DNA of 64,000 bases from Acidobacteriaceae bacterium (lineage in GTDB: Bacteria; Acidobacteriota; Terriglobia; Terriglobales; Acidobacteriaceae), in the NCBI GenBank assembly GCA_027449965.1, contig DAIDKP010000003.1:62001-126000 (forward strand), in the 5' to 3' direction. A model generated the notes under the pieces. The model saw nothing but the letters and a program-made list of their open reading frames with translations, had not been told where the DNA came from and did no database searches. Within the stretch, counting starts at the first letter, position 1; every line of letters starts with the position of its first letter. Shown here in pieces: positions 16,766-26,600 of this stretch. A program made the position numbers and the translations under genes.

Positions 16766-17563
16766 ATGAAGTATTGTCGAATGGAAGTGGATGGACGACC
16801 CGAGTGGGGCCTGGTCGAGGAGCGCGCCGGCGCTCTCTGGATCACCTCTCGACTCTCATCGCCATGGGAAACAGGCTCGGCAGAGCCGCTCGGGGAACCG
16901 TTGCTGCTGAGCCAGGCCAGGCTGCTTGCTCCCGTCACCCCGTCGAAGATCCTGTGCGTTGGCAGAAACTATCGCGACCACGCCAAAGAGCTGGGGAATG
17001 AAGTTCCCGCCGAGCCGCTGCTTTTCTTCAAACCGCCCTCGTCGCTGCTGGGAGACGGCGGCACGGTGCGTATGCCTCGGGCCTCTGAACGCATCGATTA
17101 CGAAGGAGAACTGGCTGTCGTCATCGGGCGGAGAGTGCGAAACTTCAGCGCAGATCAGGATATCTCCACCTGCATTCACGGCTTGACCGTCGCCAACGAT
17201 GTCACCGCGCGCGATCTGCAGAAGAAGGACGGCCAGTGGACACGCGCCAAAGGCTTTGACACCTTCTGTCCGGTTGGCCCCGTAGTTGACACCAGCGTCA
17301 CCGCCGAGGCCATGGCTGCCGGATTGCTTGTGGAAACGCGCCTCAATGGCGAACTGCGCCAGCACGGTTCCACGGCCGATTTCATCTTTTCCCTGCCGCA
17401 GTTGCTCGCCTACATCACAGCCGCCATCACTCTAGAACCGGGAGATCTGCTGTTGACCGGCACACCGGCTGGCGTTGGTCCTGTCTCCGCAGGCGATCTT
17501 GTCGAAGTTACCGTCGCCGGTGTCGGTACGCTGCGCAATGCTTTCGTCGCTGAAGAGCTTTGA
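16766..17563 (+). CDS. Fumarylacetoacetate hydrolase-family protein
   Basis: 265 residues from ATG 16766, preceded by GAGGA at a good distance. An N-terminal cap of ~60 residues precedes the FAH fold: ILCVGRNYRDHAKELGNEVP, the acidic metal ligands in RIDYEGELAVVIG, the Asp of TVANDVTARDLQ, then RAKGFDTFCPVGP and LLTGTPAGVGP. These are the hallmarks of the FAHD1/HpcE subfamily, Mg2+- or Mn2+-dependent enzymes that cleave or decarboxylate beta-keto acids such as acylpyruvates, oxaloacetate or homoprotocatechuate intermediates. The exact substrate cannot be decided from sequence. No other aromatic-degradation genes are nearby. Confidence 0.9.
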   Translation: MKYCRMEVDGRPEWGLVEERAGALWITSRLSSPWETGSAEPLGEPLLLSQARLLAPVTPSKILCVGRNYRDHAKELGNEVPAEPLLFFKPPSSLLGDGGTVRMPRASERIDYEGELAVVIGRRVRNFSADQDISTCIHGLTVANDVTARDLQKKDGQWTRAKGFDTFCPVGPVVDTSVTAEAMAAGLLVETRLNGELRQHGSTADFIFSLPQLLAYITAAITLEPGDLLLTGTPAGVGPVSAGDLVEVTVAGVGTLRNAFVAEEL

Positions 17564-17752
17564 AGACAAAGCCGGAATCGAGATGCCGCCCGTCAATTTC
17601 GGGCCAGATGCAGACTCTTTTGCCCCCGACATCATTTTTCTGCATCCAATTCAGAGTAGACTGGCGATGGTCTTGTTTCCGGCGCAACTTTCGTCTGCGC
17701 AATTCTTGCAGTCCATCAACTGCACGCAAAACATCAACCCCTGGAGGAAATT

Positions 17753-18748
17753 GTGTCAAAGAATCTTCTGGAACAGTTGCGAACCATGACGGTGGTTGTG
17801 GCCGATACCGGCGACATTGCGGCGATGGAGAAGTTTCGTCCGCAGGATGCAACCACAAATCCTTCTCTCATCACAGCCGCGGCACAGTTGCCGCAGTATC
17901 AGTCCATTGTGGATGGCGTGCTACTGGATGCGCGCAAGGAACTCGGTGACGCCGCCGAAGAATCCAAGGTCGCCAACCTGGCCTTCCGACGTCTGGCCAT
18001 CGCCTTTGGGAAAAAAATCCTGGCCATCGTTCCCGGCCGTGTCTCAACAGAAGTGGATGCGCGACTCTCGTTCAACACGGAAGCTACGATCCAGCAAGCG
18101 CACGAAATCATTGCCGAATATGACCACGCAGGCATTGGCCGCGACCGTGTGCTCATCAAGATTGCCTCCACCTGGGAAGGCATCCGCGCTGCGGAAGTGC
18201 TGGAAAAAGAGGGCATTCACTGCAACCTTACGCTGCTCTTCGGGCTGCATCAGGCCATCGCCTGCGCTGAAGCCAAAGTGACCCTGGTTTCGCCGTTCGT
18301 TGGACGCATCCTCGACTGGTACAAGAAGGACACCGGCAAGGATTACACTGGGGCCGATGATCCCGGTGTGCACTCCGTCACAGCCGTCTACAACTACTAC
18401 AAGAAGTTTGGCTACAAGACTCAGGTGATGGGTGCGAGTTTCCGCAACATCGGAGAGATCTGTGAGCTTGCGGGTTGCGACCTGTTGACGATCTCGCCGC
18501 AGCTGCTGGCCGAGTTGGAGTCCACTACGGCTGAGCTCCCGCGCAAACTTGATCCGGCCAAGGCAAGCGGCATGGCGATGGAAAAGATCATCGTAGACCG
18601 CGCCACCTTTGATCGCATGCACGCGGCAGACCGCATGGCCACCGACAAGCTGAAGGAAGGCATCGAAGGATTCAGCGCGGCGCTGGAAAAGCTGGAAACG
18701 CTGCTGGCCAAGCGGCTCACCGAGCTGGAATCCGTCGCAGCCAAGTAG
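17753..18748 (+). CDS. tal: Transaldolase
   Basis: 331 residues. The start is a GTG at 17753 with CTGGAGGAA just upstream, which fits better than any internal ATG. The class I aldolase family marks are [20 protein letters not shown] at the N-terminus, the Schiff-base Lys in [13 protein letters not shown] (about residue 130), [18 protein letters not shown] and [13 protein letters not shown]. It transfers dihydroxyacetone units between sedoheptulose 7-phosphate and glyceraldehyde 3-phosphate in the non-oxidative pentose phosphate pathway. The length matches the long TalB type. A strong hairpin lies 30 bp after the stop. Confidence 0.96.
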   Translation: MSKNLLEQLRTMTVVVADTGDIAAMEKFRPQDATTNPSLITAAAQLPQYQSIVDGVLLDARKELGDAAEESKVANLAFRRLAIAFGKKILAIVPGRVSTEVDARLSFNTEATIQQAHEIIAEYDHAGIGRDRVLIKIASTWEGIRAAEVLEKEGIHCNLTLLFGLHQAIACAEAKVTLVSPFVGRILDWYKKDTGKDYTGADDPGVHSVTAVYNYYKKFGYKTQVMGASFRNIGEICELAGCDLLTISPQLLAELESTTAELPRKLDPAKASGMAMEKIIVDRATFDRMHAADRMATDKLKEGIEGFSAALEKLETLLAKRLTELESVAAK

Positions 18749-18778
18749 CTCGCAGCCGAAGCCTGTTCACCCCACAGT

Positions 18779-18812
18779 CAAGCGGGCCGCGCGACAAAAC
18801 GCGGGCCGCTTG
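18779..18812. terminator. Strong hairpin after tal, likely terminator
   Basis: Two 13-base arms, CAAGCGGGCCGCG and CGCGGGCCGCTTG, pair with a single G-G mismatch around an 8-base A-rich loop (CGACAAAA). It starts 30 bp after the tal stop and lies 90 bp beyond the phoU stop on the other strand, so it could serve both converging genes. The T tract is weak (ATTGTGT). Confidence 0.65.
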
Positions 18813-18901
18813 ATTGTGTCTACAGCATTTTCATTCTTCACATGTTGAGCGTAGCGTGTTTCGGCGATGAACGCCGGGAGCGAAGATGCTGGCGCAACCC
18901 G

Positions 18902-19573
18902 TCAATCCGAGGCCAGACTCAGCGCATGACGCACATCGGCGCCGCGGATCCAGAAGATCACATCCGTCGCAATGTTGGTCGCGTGATCGGCGATTCGCTC
19001 CAGATTGCGCGAGATCAGCAGCGCGTGGAGCGCCTGCGGTGTCAGCTCCGGCTTTTGCTGAATCAACGCCAGCAGCTCGGCCTGCGCCAGCCGGTTCATG
19101 CGGTCAATCTCATCGTCCATCTCGCGCACAGACTCAGCCACCTGCGCATCGCCATCGAGCAACGCCTGCAGCGCCGTGCGGATCATCCGGCTTGCATACT
19201 CGCCCATCGCTTCAAAATCCACGGGAAGCTCGACCTCAGGCATCCCAATCATGTCTCGCGCTCGAATGGCCACGCTCATCGACTGGTCGCCAATGCGCTC
19301 CAGATCGGCATTCATCTTGATGACCGCCAGGATAAACCGCAGATCAATGGCCATCGGCTGCTCTTTGGCCAGCAGCTCATAGGCCATCTCGTCCAGCTCG
19401 CGCTGTGCGGTATTGATCGCCGTCTCGTTCTCTTTCACGTAGGCGCAAAGGGCTTCATCGCGCTGCAGATATGCTTCCACCGCGCTTTGCACCGCCTGCT
19501 GCGCCAGTGCGGCCATCGCCAGGATCTTGTCCTTCAGTTCGGCCAGTTGCTGTTGAAAGTGAATGCGCGGCAC
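18902..19573 (-). CDS. phoU: Phosphate-signalling complex protein PhoU
   Basis: 223 residues from a GTG at 19573, preceded by AAGGAG eight bases upstream. It is an all-helical protein with two PhoU domains, each with the metal-binding E-R-x-x-D signature: LERIGDQS (about 90) and LERIADHATNIATDV (about 195). PhoU couples the PstSCAB phosphate transporter to the PhoR/PhoB two-component system and keeps the Pho regulon off when phosphate is plentiful. It is separated here from any pst or pho genes, which must be elsewhere. Converges with tal. Confidence 0.95.
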   Translation of the reverse strand: MPRIHFQQQLAELKDKILAMAALAQQAVQSAVEAYLQRDEALCAYVKENETAINTAQRELDEMAYELLAKEQPMAIDLRFILAVIKMNADLERIGDQSMSVAIRARDMIGMPEVELPVDFEAMGEYASRMIRTALQALLDGDAQVAESVREMDDEIDRMNRLAQAELLALIQQKPELTPQALHALLISRNLERIADHATNIATDVIFWIRGADVRHALSLASD

Positions 19574-19780
19574 CGGGGAACTCCTTATCTCCTTATTGTG
19601 CCTGAATCTCTGTTACCGCTGTGCAAATATCCGCATCCTTCGTTCGATTCCCTGCACCAAAGCAGTCATTGCGGCATGATTTGTCCCGACATGGAAAGCT
19701 GCACGCCGTCCGGACGGGAGTGGCCCGACCGAGCCAGCCACGCATCGCGTCGGTGACCCCAGACAATTTATTCTGATGTC

Positions 19781-20458
19781 ATGACGACCGCATCGACGAT
19801 CTCTTCCCAGCCCGGCTCCTCGCATCTCTCGGTTGATCCGGCGCAACTTCAGGTTCTGGAGTGCTACAAGCTCATGACCGGGCTGATCGTGCCGCGCCCT
19901 GTCGCGCTTGTCTCCACCGTGGATGCCGCCGGTGTGCGCAACGTCGCGCCCTTCAGCTTCTTCAGCGGCGTCGGCTCCAATCCGCCCACTGTGCTCTTCT
20001 GCCCATCGCTCACTACCGCTCCTGCTTCGCCCACTCCGGACCAGCCTGACGACCGCAAGGATACCCTGCGCAACGTCGAGCAGACCGGCGAATTCGTCAT
20101 CAACATTGTCTCGGAGGCGATTGCCCACGCCGCGAACCTGACCGCGGCCACCGTTCCGCCCTCTGTCGATGAGTTTGAGCTGGCTGGCCTCACCGCCATT
20201 CCCAGCGAAGTTGTCCGCGCTCCCCGCGTTGCTGAATCGCCCGCTCAGCTTGAGTGCAAACTGCTGCAAATCCTCTTCACCGGACAGGGCCAGGCTGCCG
20301 GTGTGGTTGTGCTCGGCCAGATCGTCCGCTTCCACATCCGTCCGGAGCTGATCGACAACTTCCGCATTGATCCCGTGCTCCTGGACGCCGTCGGCCGCAT
20401 GGCTGGCAATACGTGGTCCACCACGCGTGATCGCTTCGATCTTACCCGCCCGAAATAG
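19781..20458 (+). CDS. Flavin reductase-like (flavoredoxin/DIM6-NTAB) protein
   Basis: 225 residues from ATG 19781. The flavin-reductase-like split barrel is recognisable from YKLMTGLIVPRPVALVSTVD, NVAPFSFFSGVGSNPPTVLF and DTLRNVEQTGEFVINIVSEA, followed by an HTAP-like hydrophobic C-terminal region with VVVLGQIVRFHI. Members bind FMN and either reduce it for a partner monooxygenase or act as flavoredoxins. No monooxygenase gene is adjacent. The frame ends across a small CCGAAA/TTTCGG inverted repeat and converges with the MFS gene 70 bp away. Confidence 0.88.
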   Translation: MTTASTISSQPGSSHLSVDPAQLQVLECYKLMTGLIVPRPVALVSTVDAAGVRNVAPFSFFSGVGSNPPTVLFCPSLTTAPASPTPDQPDDRKDTLRNVEQTGEFVINIVSEAIAHAANLTAATVPPSVDEFELAGLTAIPSEVVRAPRVAESPAQLECKLLQILFTGQGQAAGVVVLGQIVRFHIRPELIDNFRIDPVLLDAVGRMAGNTWSTTRDRFDLTRPK

Positions 20459-20528
20459 CGCTTTCGGCGGCAGTGCGTGCGGCGCATCTGCTCCACGCGT
20501 GGGTGCTGGATGCAATCGCCTGCACGGC

Positions 20529-21761
20529 TTATTCGGCGCCGATCTCGGCTCCGCGAGTCTCGCGTCCGAGCCAGGTCACCAGGGCCAGCGCCAGTCCGGC
20601 CACAATCACCGTTCCTGCCAGCACCGGACGATAGCTGCCCAGCCGCTCTGCCAGTCGCGTCTGGATCACCAGATTCCGTGAGGTGAGCAGGTTGCCAAGC
20701 TGATAGGCCACTCCGGGCAGGATGGCCCGCACCGCGCCCGGAGCCAGTTCCGACAGATAAGCCGGGACCACACCCCACGCGCCCTGCACCATGAACTGCA
20801 TGAGGAACGCGCCCACGCCGAGCGCCGTCGCCGTCCGCCCATAGGCAAACAGCGGCACAATCGGAATTGCCAGCAACGCCGCCGCAATGATCGCGCGCCT
20901 GCGGCCCCAGCGCTCACTCAGGCTGCCAAAGACCAGTCCGCCTGCCAGCGATCCCACGTTGTAGATGACCCCGATCAGTCCCACCATCCCTGCCGTAAAT
21001 CCCGCGCCCTTCAGCAGAAATGTGGGATAGATATCCTGCGTTCCGTGCGAAAACCCGGTGAACGCCGTCATCAGCACAATGAGAAAGACAAGCACCGGAA
21101 GATGCTCCCGCAGCGCCTTGACGCGCTCCGGCCACGCTCGCTTTGCCGCTTTCCTGGTCCGCATCTCCAGCCACACCGGCGACTCGCTTACCCCGCGCAG
21201 CACAAACGGTACCAGCAACACCGGCACAGCGCCCAGGGCAAACAATCCCCGCCAGCCCAGCCATCGAAAGCCCAGCCCAAACGCGCCCGCCGCCAGCAGA
21301 TAGCCGATCGCATAGCCCTCCTGCAAGACGCCGGAGAAGAATCCGCGACCCTCTTTCGGCAGCGTCTCAAAGGTGAGCGCCGCGCCCACGCCCCACACGC
21401 CGCCCATCGCCACGCCAAAGACCGCTCGCAGGACCAGCAACACGCGCAGCGAGGGCGCAAACGCGCAGGCCAGCTCTGCCGCCGAGTAGCACAGAATATT
21501 CACCACCAGCGTCGGCTTGCGTCCCCAGCGATCCGCCGCCGCACCAAAGAGCAGCGCGCCGACCGGACGCAGCGCCAGCGTGAGAAAGACCGCTTCGGCC
21601 ACCTGCTCGACGCGCGCATGAAATCCACCGGCAATCGCCGGAATGCAGAAGATCAGCAGAAAAAAATCCAGCGCATCCAGCGTCCAGCTCAGCATCGAAG
21701 CCAGAAACGCATTCCGCTGCTCGCGCTTCAGCGCACTCCATCTCGTCGATCCGCCAGGCAT
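20529..21761 (-). CDS. MFS carboxylate/lactate-type transporter (SHS/MHS-like)
   Basis: About 410 residues from ATG 21761 (MPGGSTRWSALKREQRNAFL); ATGs at 21773 and 21791 are also in frame and none has a clear ribosome-binding site. Twelve hydrophobic segments are apparent. The first is ASMLSWTLDALDFFLLIFCI, the style seen in SHS-type lactate and sialate carriers; the loop 2-3 motif AADRWGRKP and a second-half LSERWGRRRAI are MFS signatures. It probably imports a monocarboxylate or sugar acid with protons in the inner membrane; exact substrate is inference. A perfect 16-bp palindrome lies 72 bp upstream. Confidence 0.88.
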   Translation of the reverse strand: MPGGSTRWSALKREQRNAFLASMLSWTLDALDFFLLIFCIPAIAGGFHARVEQVAEAVFLTLALRPVGALLFGAAADRWGRKPTLVVNILCYSAAELACAFAPSLRVLLVLRAVFGVAMGGVWGVGAALTFETLPKEGRGFFSGVLQEGYAIGYLLAAGAFGLGFRWLGWRGLFALGAVPVLLVPFVLRGVSESPVWLEMRTRKAAKRAWPERVKALREHLPVLVFLIVLMTAFTGFSHGTQDIYPTFLLKGAGFTAGMVGLIGVIYNVGSLAGGLVFGSLSERWGRRRAIIAAALLAIPIVPLFAYGRTATALGVGAFLMQFMVQGAWGVVPAYLSELAPGAVRAILPGVAYQLGNLLTSRNLVIQTRLAERLGSYRPVLAGTVIVAGLALALVTWLGRETRGAEIGAE

Positions 21762-21832
21762 AGCCCGGAGCATACCAGAGCAACCCCGCATCGACGCAGA
21801 CAGAGAACCCTGCGACGCAAGGCAAATTGAGA

Positions 21833-21848
21833 TGACCCGATCGGGTCA
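21833..21848. promoter_or_regulatory. Perfect 16-bp palindrome TGACCCGATCGGGTCA, likely operator
   Basis: A gapless palindrome 72 bp upstream of the MFS transporter start. It is GC-rich, without a T run, and too symmetrical to be a useful RNA hairpin loop, so a dimeric DNA-binding protein (for example TetR- or IclR-like) is the best explanation. No regulator gene is adjacent. Confidence 0.55.
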
Positions 21849-21981
21849 GGATGCGAGTGCAGGGTTTGAGCATGTCCAGAAACGAATCCGGAAACCAATC
21901 TGGAGACAAATCTGGCTCCACTTTACGATCTCCACACGGACAAGCGAAGGTATCCTGCGAACGGCGGGACGCAGGATCCAG

Positions 21982-22036
21982 ACTTCAGCCAGTCTTCAGC
22001 CAGTCTTCGACGCGACTTCGACGCGGCTTCGGCCAG
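21982..22036. repeat. Five imperfect tandem copies of an 11-bp unit
   Basis: Units read ACTTCAGCCAG, TCTTCAGCCAG, TCTTCGACGCG, ACTTCGACGCG and GCTTCGGCCAG: a constant CTTC followed by a variable RCCAG or GACGCG tail. It is non-coding and ends 49 bp from the stop of the MbfA-like gene. Slippage-generated or a cluster of protein sites; not a CRISPR (units too short, no spacers). Confidence 0.7.
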
Positions 22037-22085
22037 GGTCTGTTCTCACAGCCCGGACAGTGGCGCCCCGGTCGTGTGAACAGGA

Positions 22086-23297
22086 CTAGGCTCCGAGATG
22101 GCCCATCCATAATCCGATTCCATAGGTCACGGCTCCCTCCACCGCGCCGACGATGGTCATCTCCAAGCCGCTGGACCACCAGGAGCGGACAGTAATCAGG
22201 CTTTTGGCGGCGCCGACGGCGAAGTGAGCGACAAGCGAGATGATGGCGGCGGCGAGGACGGCCGGAACACCGCTCATGAAGAAGAACGGGAGGATGGGAA
22301 TGGTGGCTCCGACGGCGGTGGAAATGGTGCCGGAGACCGCGGAAATCCAGGGTACTTTGAGTCCCTCCGGTGTGGTATCCAGCCGCTCCGCGGCAAGGGC
22401 TTTCAACATCTGTTCAGGATCGCGCGCCAGATGCTCCACTACACGCAAGGCATCCTCTTCGGGCAATCCCTTCACCTGGTAGTAGAGCGAGAGGAGTTCG
22501 CGCGCTTCGTTTGGGTTCATGACAATCGCTTCGCGCTCGCGGTGCAGCTCAGCCTCGTAGATTTCGCGCTCGCTTTTGGCGGCGAGATAGGCTCCGGAAC
22601 CCATGGAAAGGGCGCTGGCGATCATGCCCGCAAGGCCGGCGAGCAGGACGTAATGCCCGTTTCCCGCCGTTGCGCCGGAGACGCCGGAGACGATGCCGAA
22701 GATGGCTCCAAGGCCATCGTTGACGCCGTAGATGGCGTCACCAATCCAGCTACCTGCCTGCGAACGGCCTTCATCGCGACGGGCCAGCATTTCGTCGAGC
22801 ATTCCCTGTGCATTGACGATGGGTTTTCCTGTTGCCGTGGCATGAGGAGCCTGGCCGCGCAGCAGCGCTCCAAGCTCCCGATAGTGTTCCTTTTCATCTT
22901 CGATGACGTGGTTGAGAATGGCGATTGAGCCTTCATCGCTCAGTTCCTTCAACTGGCTGCCGTAGCGGGCAATGTCGCGGCTTTCGTCGATCTCCAGGCG
23001 GCGCAGGGCCAGCATGATGCCACCCGCTCGCGTAGCCAGCGAATCGGCCTCGCCGTTGGGTCCACCGGTGTAGACAGGCTCGCTGGCACCCAGCTCTTTC
23101 AGCCGACTGGCCCACAATGCGGCGTGCTCCAACTCTGCCTGGGCGAGATGCCGAAGCACCTGCGCGCGCATGGCATCGCTCTCGCGATCCGCAAGGGCAA
23201 GATAGGTGTGATATCCGTTCATCTCCGCTTGCCAGTTGCCTTCCAGGCTGGCAATCACCTTTTTGGTTCGCGTATTTTTCCAGGGATCAAGAGCCAT
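22086..23297 (-). CDS. MbfA-like membrane-bound ferritin / VIT1 metal exporter
   Basis: 403 residues from ATG 23297 with AAGGA eight bases upstream. Residues ~15-160 form a ferritin-like four-helix bundle with metal ligands in NWQAEMNGYHTY, AELEHAALW and VIEDEKEHYRELG. Residues ~180-400 are a VIT1/CCC1-type membrane domain: YGVNDGLGAIFGIVSGVSGA, GLAGMIASALSMGSGAYLAA, a cytosolic helical arm with EREIYEAELHREREAIV, and final helices including IPILPFFFMSGVPAVLAAAI. This fusion matches bacterial MbfA, which exports iron (or manganese) and protects against iron and peroxide stress. Expression in alphaproteobacteria is iron-controlled; no such site is recognised here. Confidence 0.9.
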   Translation of the reverse strand: MALDPWKNTRTKKVIASLEGNWQAEMNGYHTYLALADRESDAMRAQVLRHLAQAELEHAALWASRLKELGASEPVYTGGPNGEADSLATRAGGIMLALRRLEIDESRDIARYGSQLKELSDEGSIAILNHVIEDEKEHYRELGALLRGQAPHATATGKPIVNAQGMLDEMLARRDEGRSQAGSWIGDAIYGVNDGLGAIFGIVSGVSGATAGNGHYVLLAGLAGMIASALSMGSGAYLAAKSEREIYEAELHREREAIVMNPNEARELLSLYYQVKGLPEEDALRVVEHLARDPEQMLKALAAERLDTTPEGLKVPWISAVSGTISTAVGATIPILPFFFMSGVPAVLAAAIISLVAHFAVGAAKSLITVRSWWSSGLEMTIVGAVEGAVTYGIGLWMGHLGA

Positions 23298-23690
23298 TGT
23301 TCATTCCTTGTGAGCGGATACTTCCGATTTGAGCATAGACCAGTGACAAGTGCATCACCAGTCCGCACTCTGGGAACAAAATTTATCGAAGAAGGAATCT
23401 TAGAGTCCTATAATGGATCACACATTAGAACTTGGCAAGAGTGGGAAGAGTCTCACGGAAAAAGAGAACCGGCTCTCGGAATTTCATCGATCCTGGCGTG
23501 TGATAGAGGCAGGAAGGATCGCGGGCATCCGGGCTGATCAAGACCGGTATTTCGGGAGGCGGTGAGTGTTTCGAGTGGCCAGACCCCGCATGGGGCTGGC
23601 ATTCGAGGCCATGCTCCGCAGACGCTCTTCGTGGAACGACTGGAAACACTTCCACCCCGGGCTGCGACCGTCATCGAGCGGAGACAGCAG
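23298..23690. other. 393-bp divergent intergenic region / long leader of the giant surface protein
   Basis: The first part holds the MbfA-like ribosome-binding site and its presumed promoter on the minus strand. A perfect TATAAT at 23409-23414 on the plus strand points toward the giant gene, implying a leader of about 270 nt. The leader contains purine-rich runs and scattered short inverted repeats, but I could not match it to a known riboswitch class. An in-frame GTG at 23562 would extend the giant protein by 43 residues but is less likely than the ATG at 23691. Confidence 0.45.
23409..23414 (+). promoter_or_regulatory. Candidate -10 element TATAAT for the giant surface-protein gene
   Basis: A perfect TATAAT with no matching -35 at 16-18 bp (TCGAAG at 17 bp). 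Given the GC-rich genome a chance match is less likely but not excluded. Confidence 0.35.
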
Positions 23691-26600
23691 ATGCAAAGAC
23701 AACCCTTATCCAGGAGTTTGAGGAGGGGTTTGAGGAGGGGCCTGGGGCGTGTAACTCTGCGATCCCGGATAGCCGCCTGCCTGTCTGCGTTGCTGCGTTT
23801 GGGTGCACTCTTCATCGCGGTTTCGGCTTCCTCGCAGATTTCTCATGCGCAAGCGGCGTTGGAAAACGCTGTTGCTGCTCCGTCTCGGCAACGGACTCTG
23901 CCGCCGCTTGAACGAGCGGAGCGTGAATTTCTGACCCGGCGAGGCTGGCAGCAGGGTCGTTCCTTTGCATCACTTCCTCGGACGAAGATCACCCCGATGG
24001 TGCACCTGCACCCGGAGGGTGGCGGTTCGACGAATTGGACCGCCATCGGGCCGCAGGCGATTTCGACGCCGAACTACGGTCTGGTCTCCGGACGAGTGAC
24101 GGCTCTGGCGATTGATCCGGCTGACCCGACCGGCAATCATCTGCTGGTGGGCACCACAGGCGGCGGGCTTTGGCAGACCAATCTCTCCCAGGCTACGACG
24201 ACCGTGCCCTTTACGCCGATGACGGACAACATTCCTGCGCTGGCCTCGGCGACGGATGCCGGAGTGAGCGTGGGTGCGGTGAGTTTTCAGCCCGGCGCTA
24301 CGGGCGTTCTGCTGGCAGGTCTGGGTGATCCAAACGATGCCATGGACAGCTACTATGGCGCGGGGCTGCTGCGCTCCACGGATAACGGCAGCACCTGGTC
24401 GCTGATTGCGCAGACCAGCGATCTGGAGTCGGGACTTGCCGGCAAGGATGTTTCCTTTGTCGGGGAAGGTTTTGCCGGCTTTGCCTGGAGCGGGAGCAAT
24501 CCGCTGCTGGTGGTGGCGGCGGTGAGCCACTCCTATGAGAGCGGGATGGTGAACGGGTTGAACGACAGCCCCGCCAGCTATACCGGGCTGTTTTATTCGC
24601 AGGACAGCGGAGCGACGTGGCACATGGCCAGCGTAACCGATCCCAACGGACAGATCATTCAAGGGCCGGCCAACGCGCTCAGTCCGCCGGATGGCAATCC
24701 GGCGACGGCAGTGGTGTGGAACCCGGTGCGGCATCTTTTTCTGGCGGCCATTCGCTACCACGGCTATTACCAGTCGAGCGATGGCGTGAACTGGACGCGC
24801 CTGGCCACACAGCCGGGCGCAGGATTGACCAGCGTCAACTGTCCTTCGCAGTCGGGGTTTCCGGGCGCAACGGGATGCCCGATCTTTCGCGGCGCACTGG
24901 CGGTGAATCCGCAGACCGGCGACACGTTCGCGTGGACTGTCGATGTCAATCTGCAGGACCAGGGAATCTGGCAGGATCCCTGCACGCTGAGCGGCGGCAT
25001 CTGCTCTACGGTTGCCTTCACCTTCCCGACGCAAATCAATACCGTGTCGCTAGAAACCAGTTCGACCGGAGGCAGCGCGACGATCCTGAGCGGGGATTAC
25101 AACCTGACCCTGGCTGCTGTTCCGTCGAATCAGGATACGCTGCTGTTTGCCGGCGGCGTCGATCTCTTTCGCTGCTCGCTGGCCAACAGTTGCCAGTGGC
25201 GCAACACGACCGATGCCACCACCTGCGCCAGCGCGGGGGTGGGGGCATATCAGCACGCCTTTGCGTGGAACACGGCGAATCCGCTGCTGGTCTTCGCGGG
25301 CAATGACAGCGGATTGTGGCGGTCGACGGATGCAGTGGCCGAAACCGGCACCGTGTGTAACTCGACAGACGCGACGCACTTTGCAAATCTGAATGGCGAT
25401 CTGGGTCCGCTGGCCGAGATTGCCGCGCTGGGCCAGAATGCGACCAATCCGCTCACCATGCTGACGGGGGTTGCGGGGATTGGATCAGCAGGCGTGGTGA
25501 ACGCCGCGACGCCGCCGGAAGACTGGTCACAGCTTTTGAGCGGTGAGGGTGGAGCGGTCGTCGTCAATCCCATGGCGACGACCAACGACTGGTATGCCAA
25601 CGTGGAGACCGGTGTAGGCATCTATCACTGCGACTCCACCGCGCTGTGCATCGGCAGTGCGTGGAGCGCAACACCGACCGTGGGCGAGAACCAGGTGAAC
25701 AACGACGGCCTGGCGATGAGCTATCCGGCGGCCTTTGTGCTGGACGCGCTCGATCCGACGCAGCTTCTGGTGGCCACCTGCCGCGTCTGGCGCGGGGCAG
25801 GCGACGGTTCCAACTGGACGGCCGCCAGCGCGCTCAGTGCTCCGCTGGACGGACTGCCGGACTCCGGCTGCGTCAGCAATGCGCTGGTTCGCTCCCTGGC
25901 GACACACGCCAACAGTGACGGAACCGAGACGATCTATGCCGGCATGGCGGGCAGCGCGGACGGCGGCGGCTCGGTTCCGGGACACCTGTTCACCACGGTT
26001 CTCAATCCGACAACGGGAGCCATCAGCGGCTGGACCGATCTCGCGCTCAGCCCGGTTACCAATTCGCCGCTTGGATTCAATCCCTATGGCTACGAGGTGG
26101 CGGGCATTACGATCGATGCGCACGACACGACGGGCAAGACGGTGTATGTGGCGATCGAAGGCTTTTCCTCCGGTCCGCAAGGCTCGCCGCAGCTCTATCG
26201 ATCCACCGATGGCGGCGGGCACTGGCAGGCGATTGCCTCGAATCTGTCCGCCGCGCCAGCCAGCGCTGTGGTTGTCGATCCACAGGATGCCAACACGGTG
26301 TATGTGGGCACCGACACCGGCGTCTATCTCACACACCAGATCACAAGCTGCGCCACCAGTTCCTGCTTTGTCCTGTACGGCGCAGGTCTGCCGCTTTCAC
26401 CGGTCACGCAGCTGGTGGCTACGCAGCTGGGAGCAACGACACCCACTTTGACGGCGGCGACCTATGGGCGAGGCATTTGGCAGATTCCGCTTTCGGTGAC
26501 GGCAAGTTCGGTGACCACTGTTTCACTCACGCCCACCTCACTCAACTTTCCCTCCACAAGCGTCGGCTCCACCAGCTCCGGCGAGGCGATTACCGTGCTG

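Larger units (their letters stand above)
21762..22085. other. 324-bp non-coding region upstream of MFS gene
   Basis: No gene is supported here. It holds the 16-bp palindrome at 21833-21848 and five copies of an 11-bp repeat at 21982-22036, and separates the MFS start from the stop of the MbfA-like gene on the same strand. I could not identify a convincing -35/-10 pair. Confidence 0.5.

Noticed and set aside
20450..20467. CCGAAA/TTTCGG hairpin at the flavin-reductase stop as a terminator
   Set aside because: Only six-base arms overlapping the stop codon, no T tract.
21982..22036. CRISPR array
   Set aside because: Repeats are 11 bp and contiguous with no spacers; no cas genes.
23415..23690. 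Riboswitch in the leader of the giant gene
   Set aside because: I compared it mentally with c-di-GMP (GEMM) and fluoride motifs and found no conserved core; no support for a named class.
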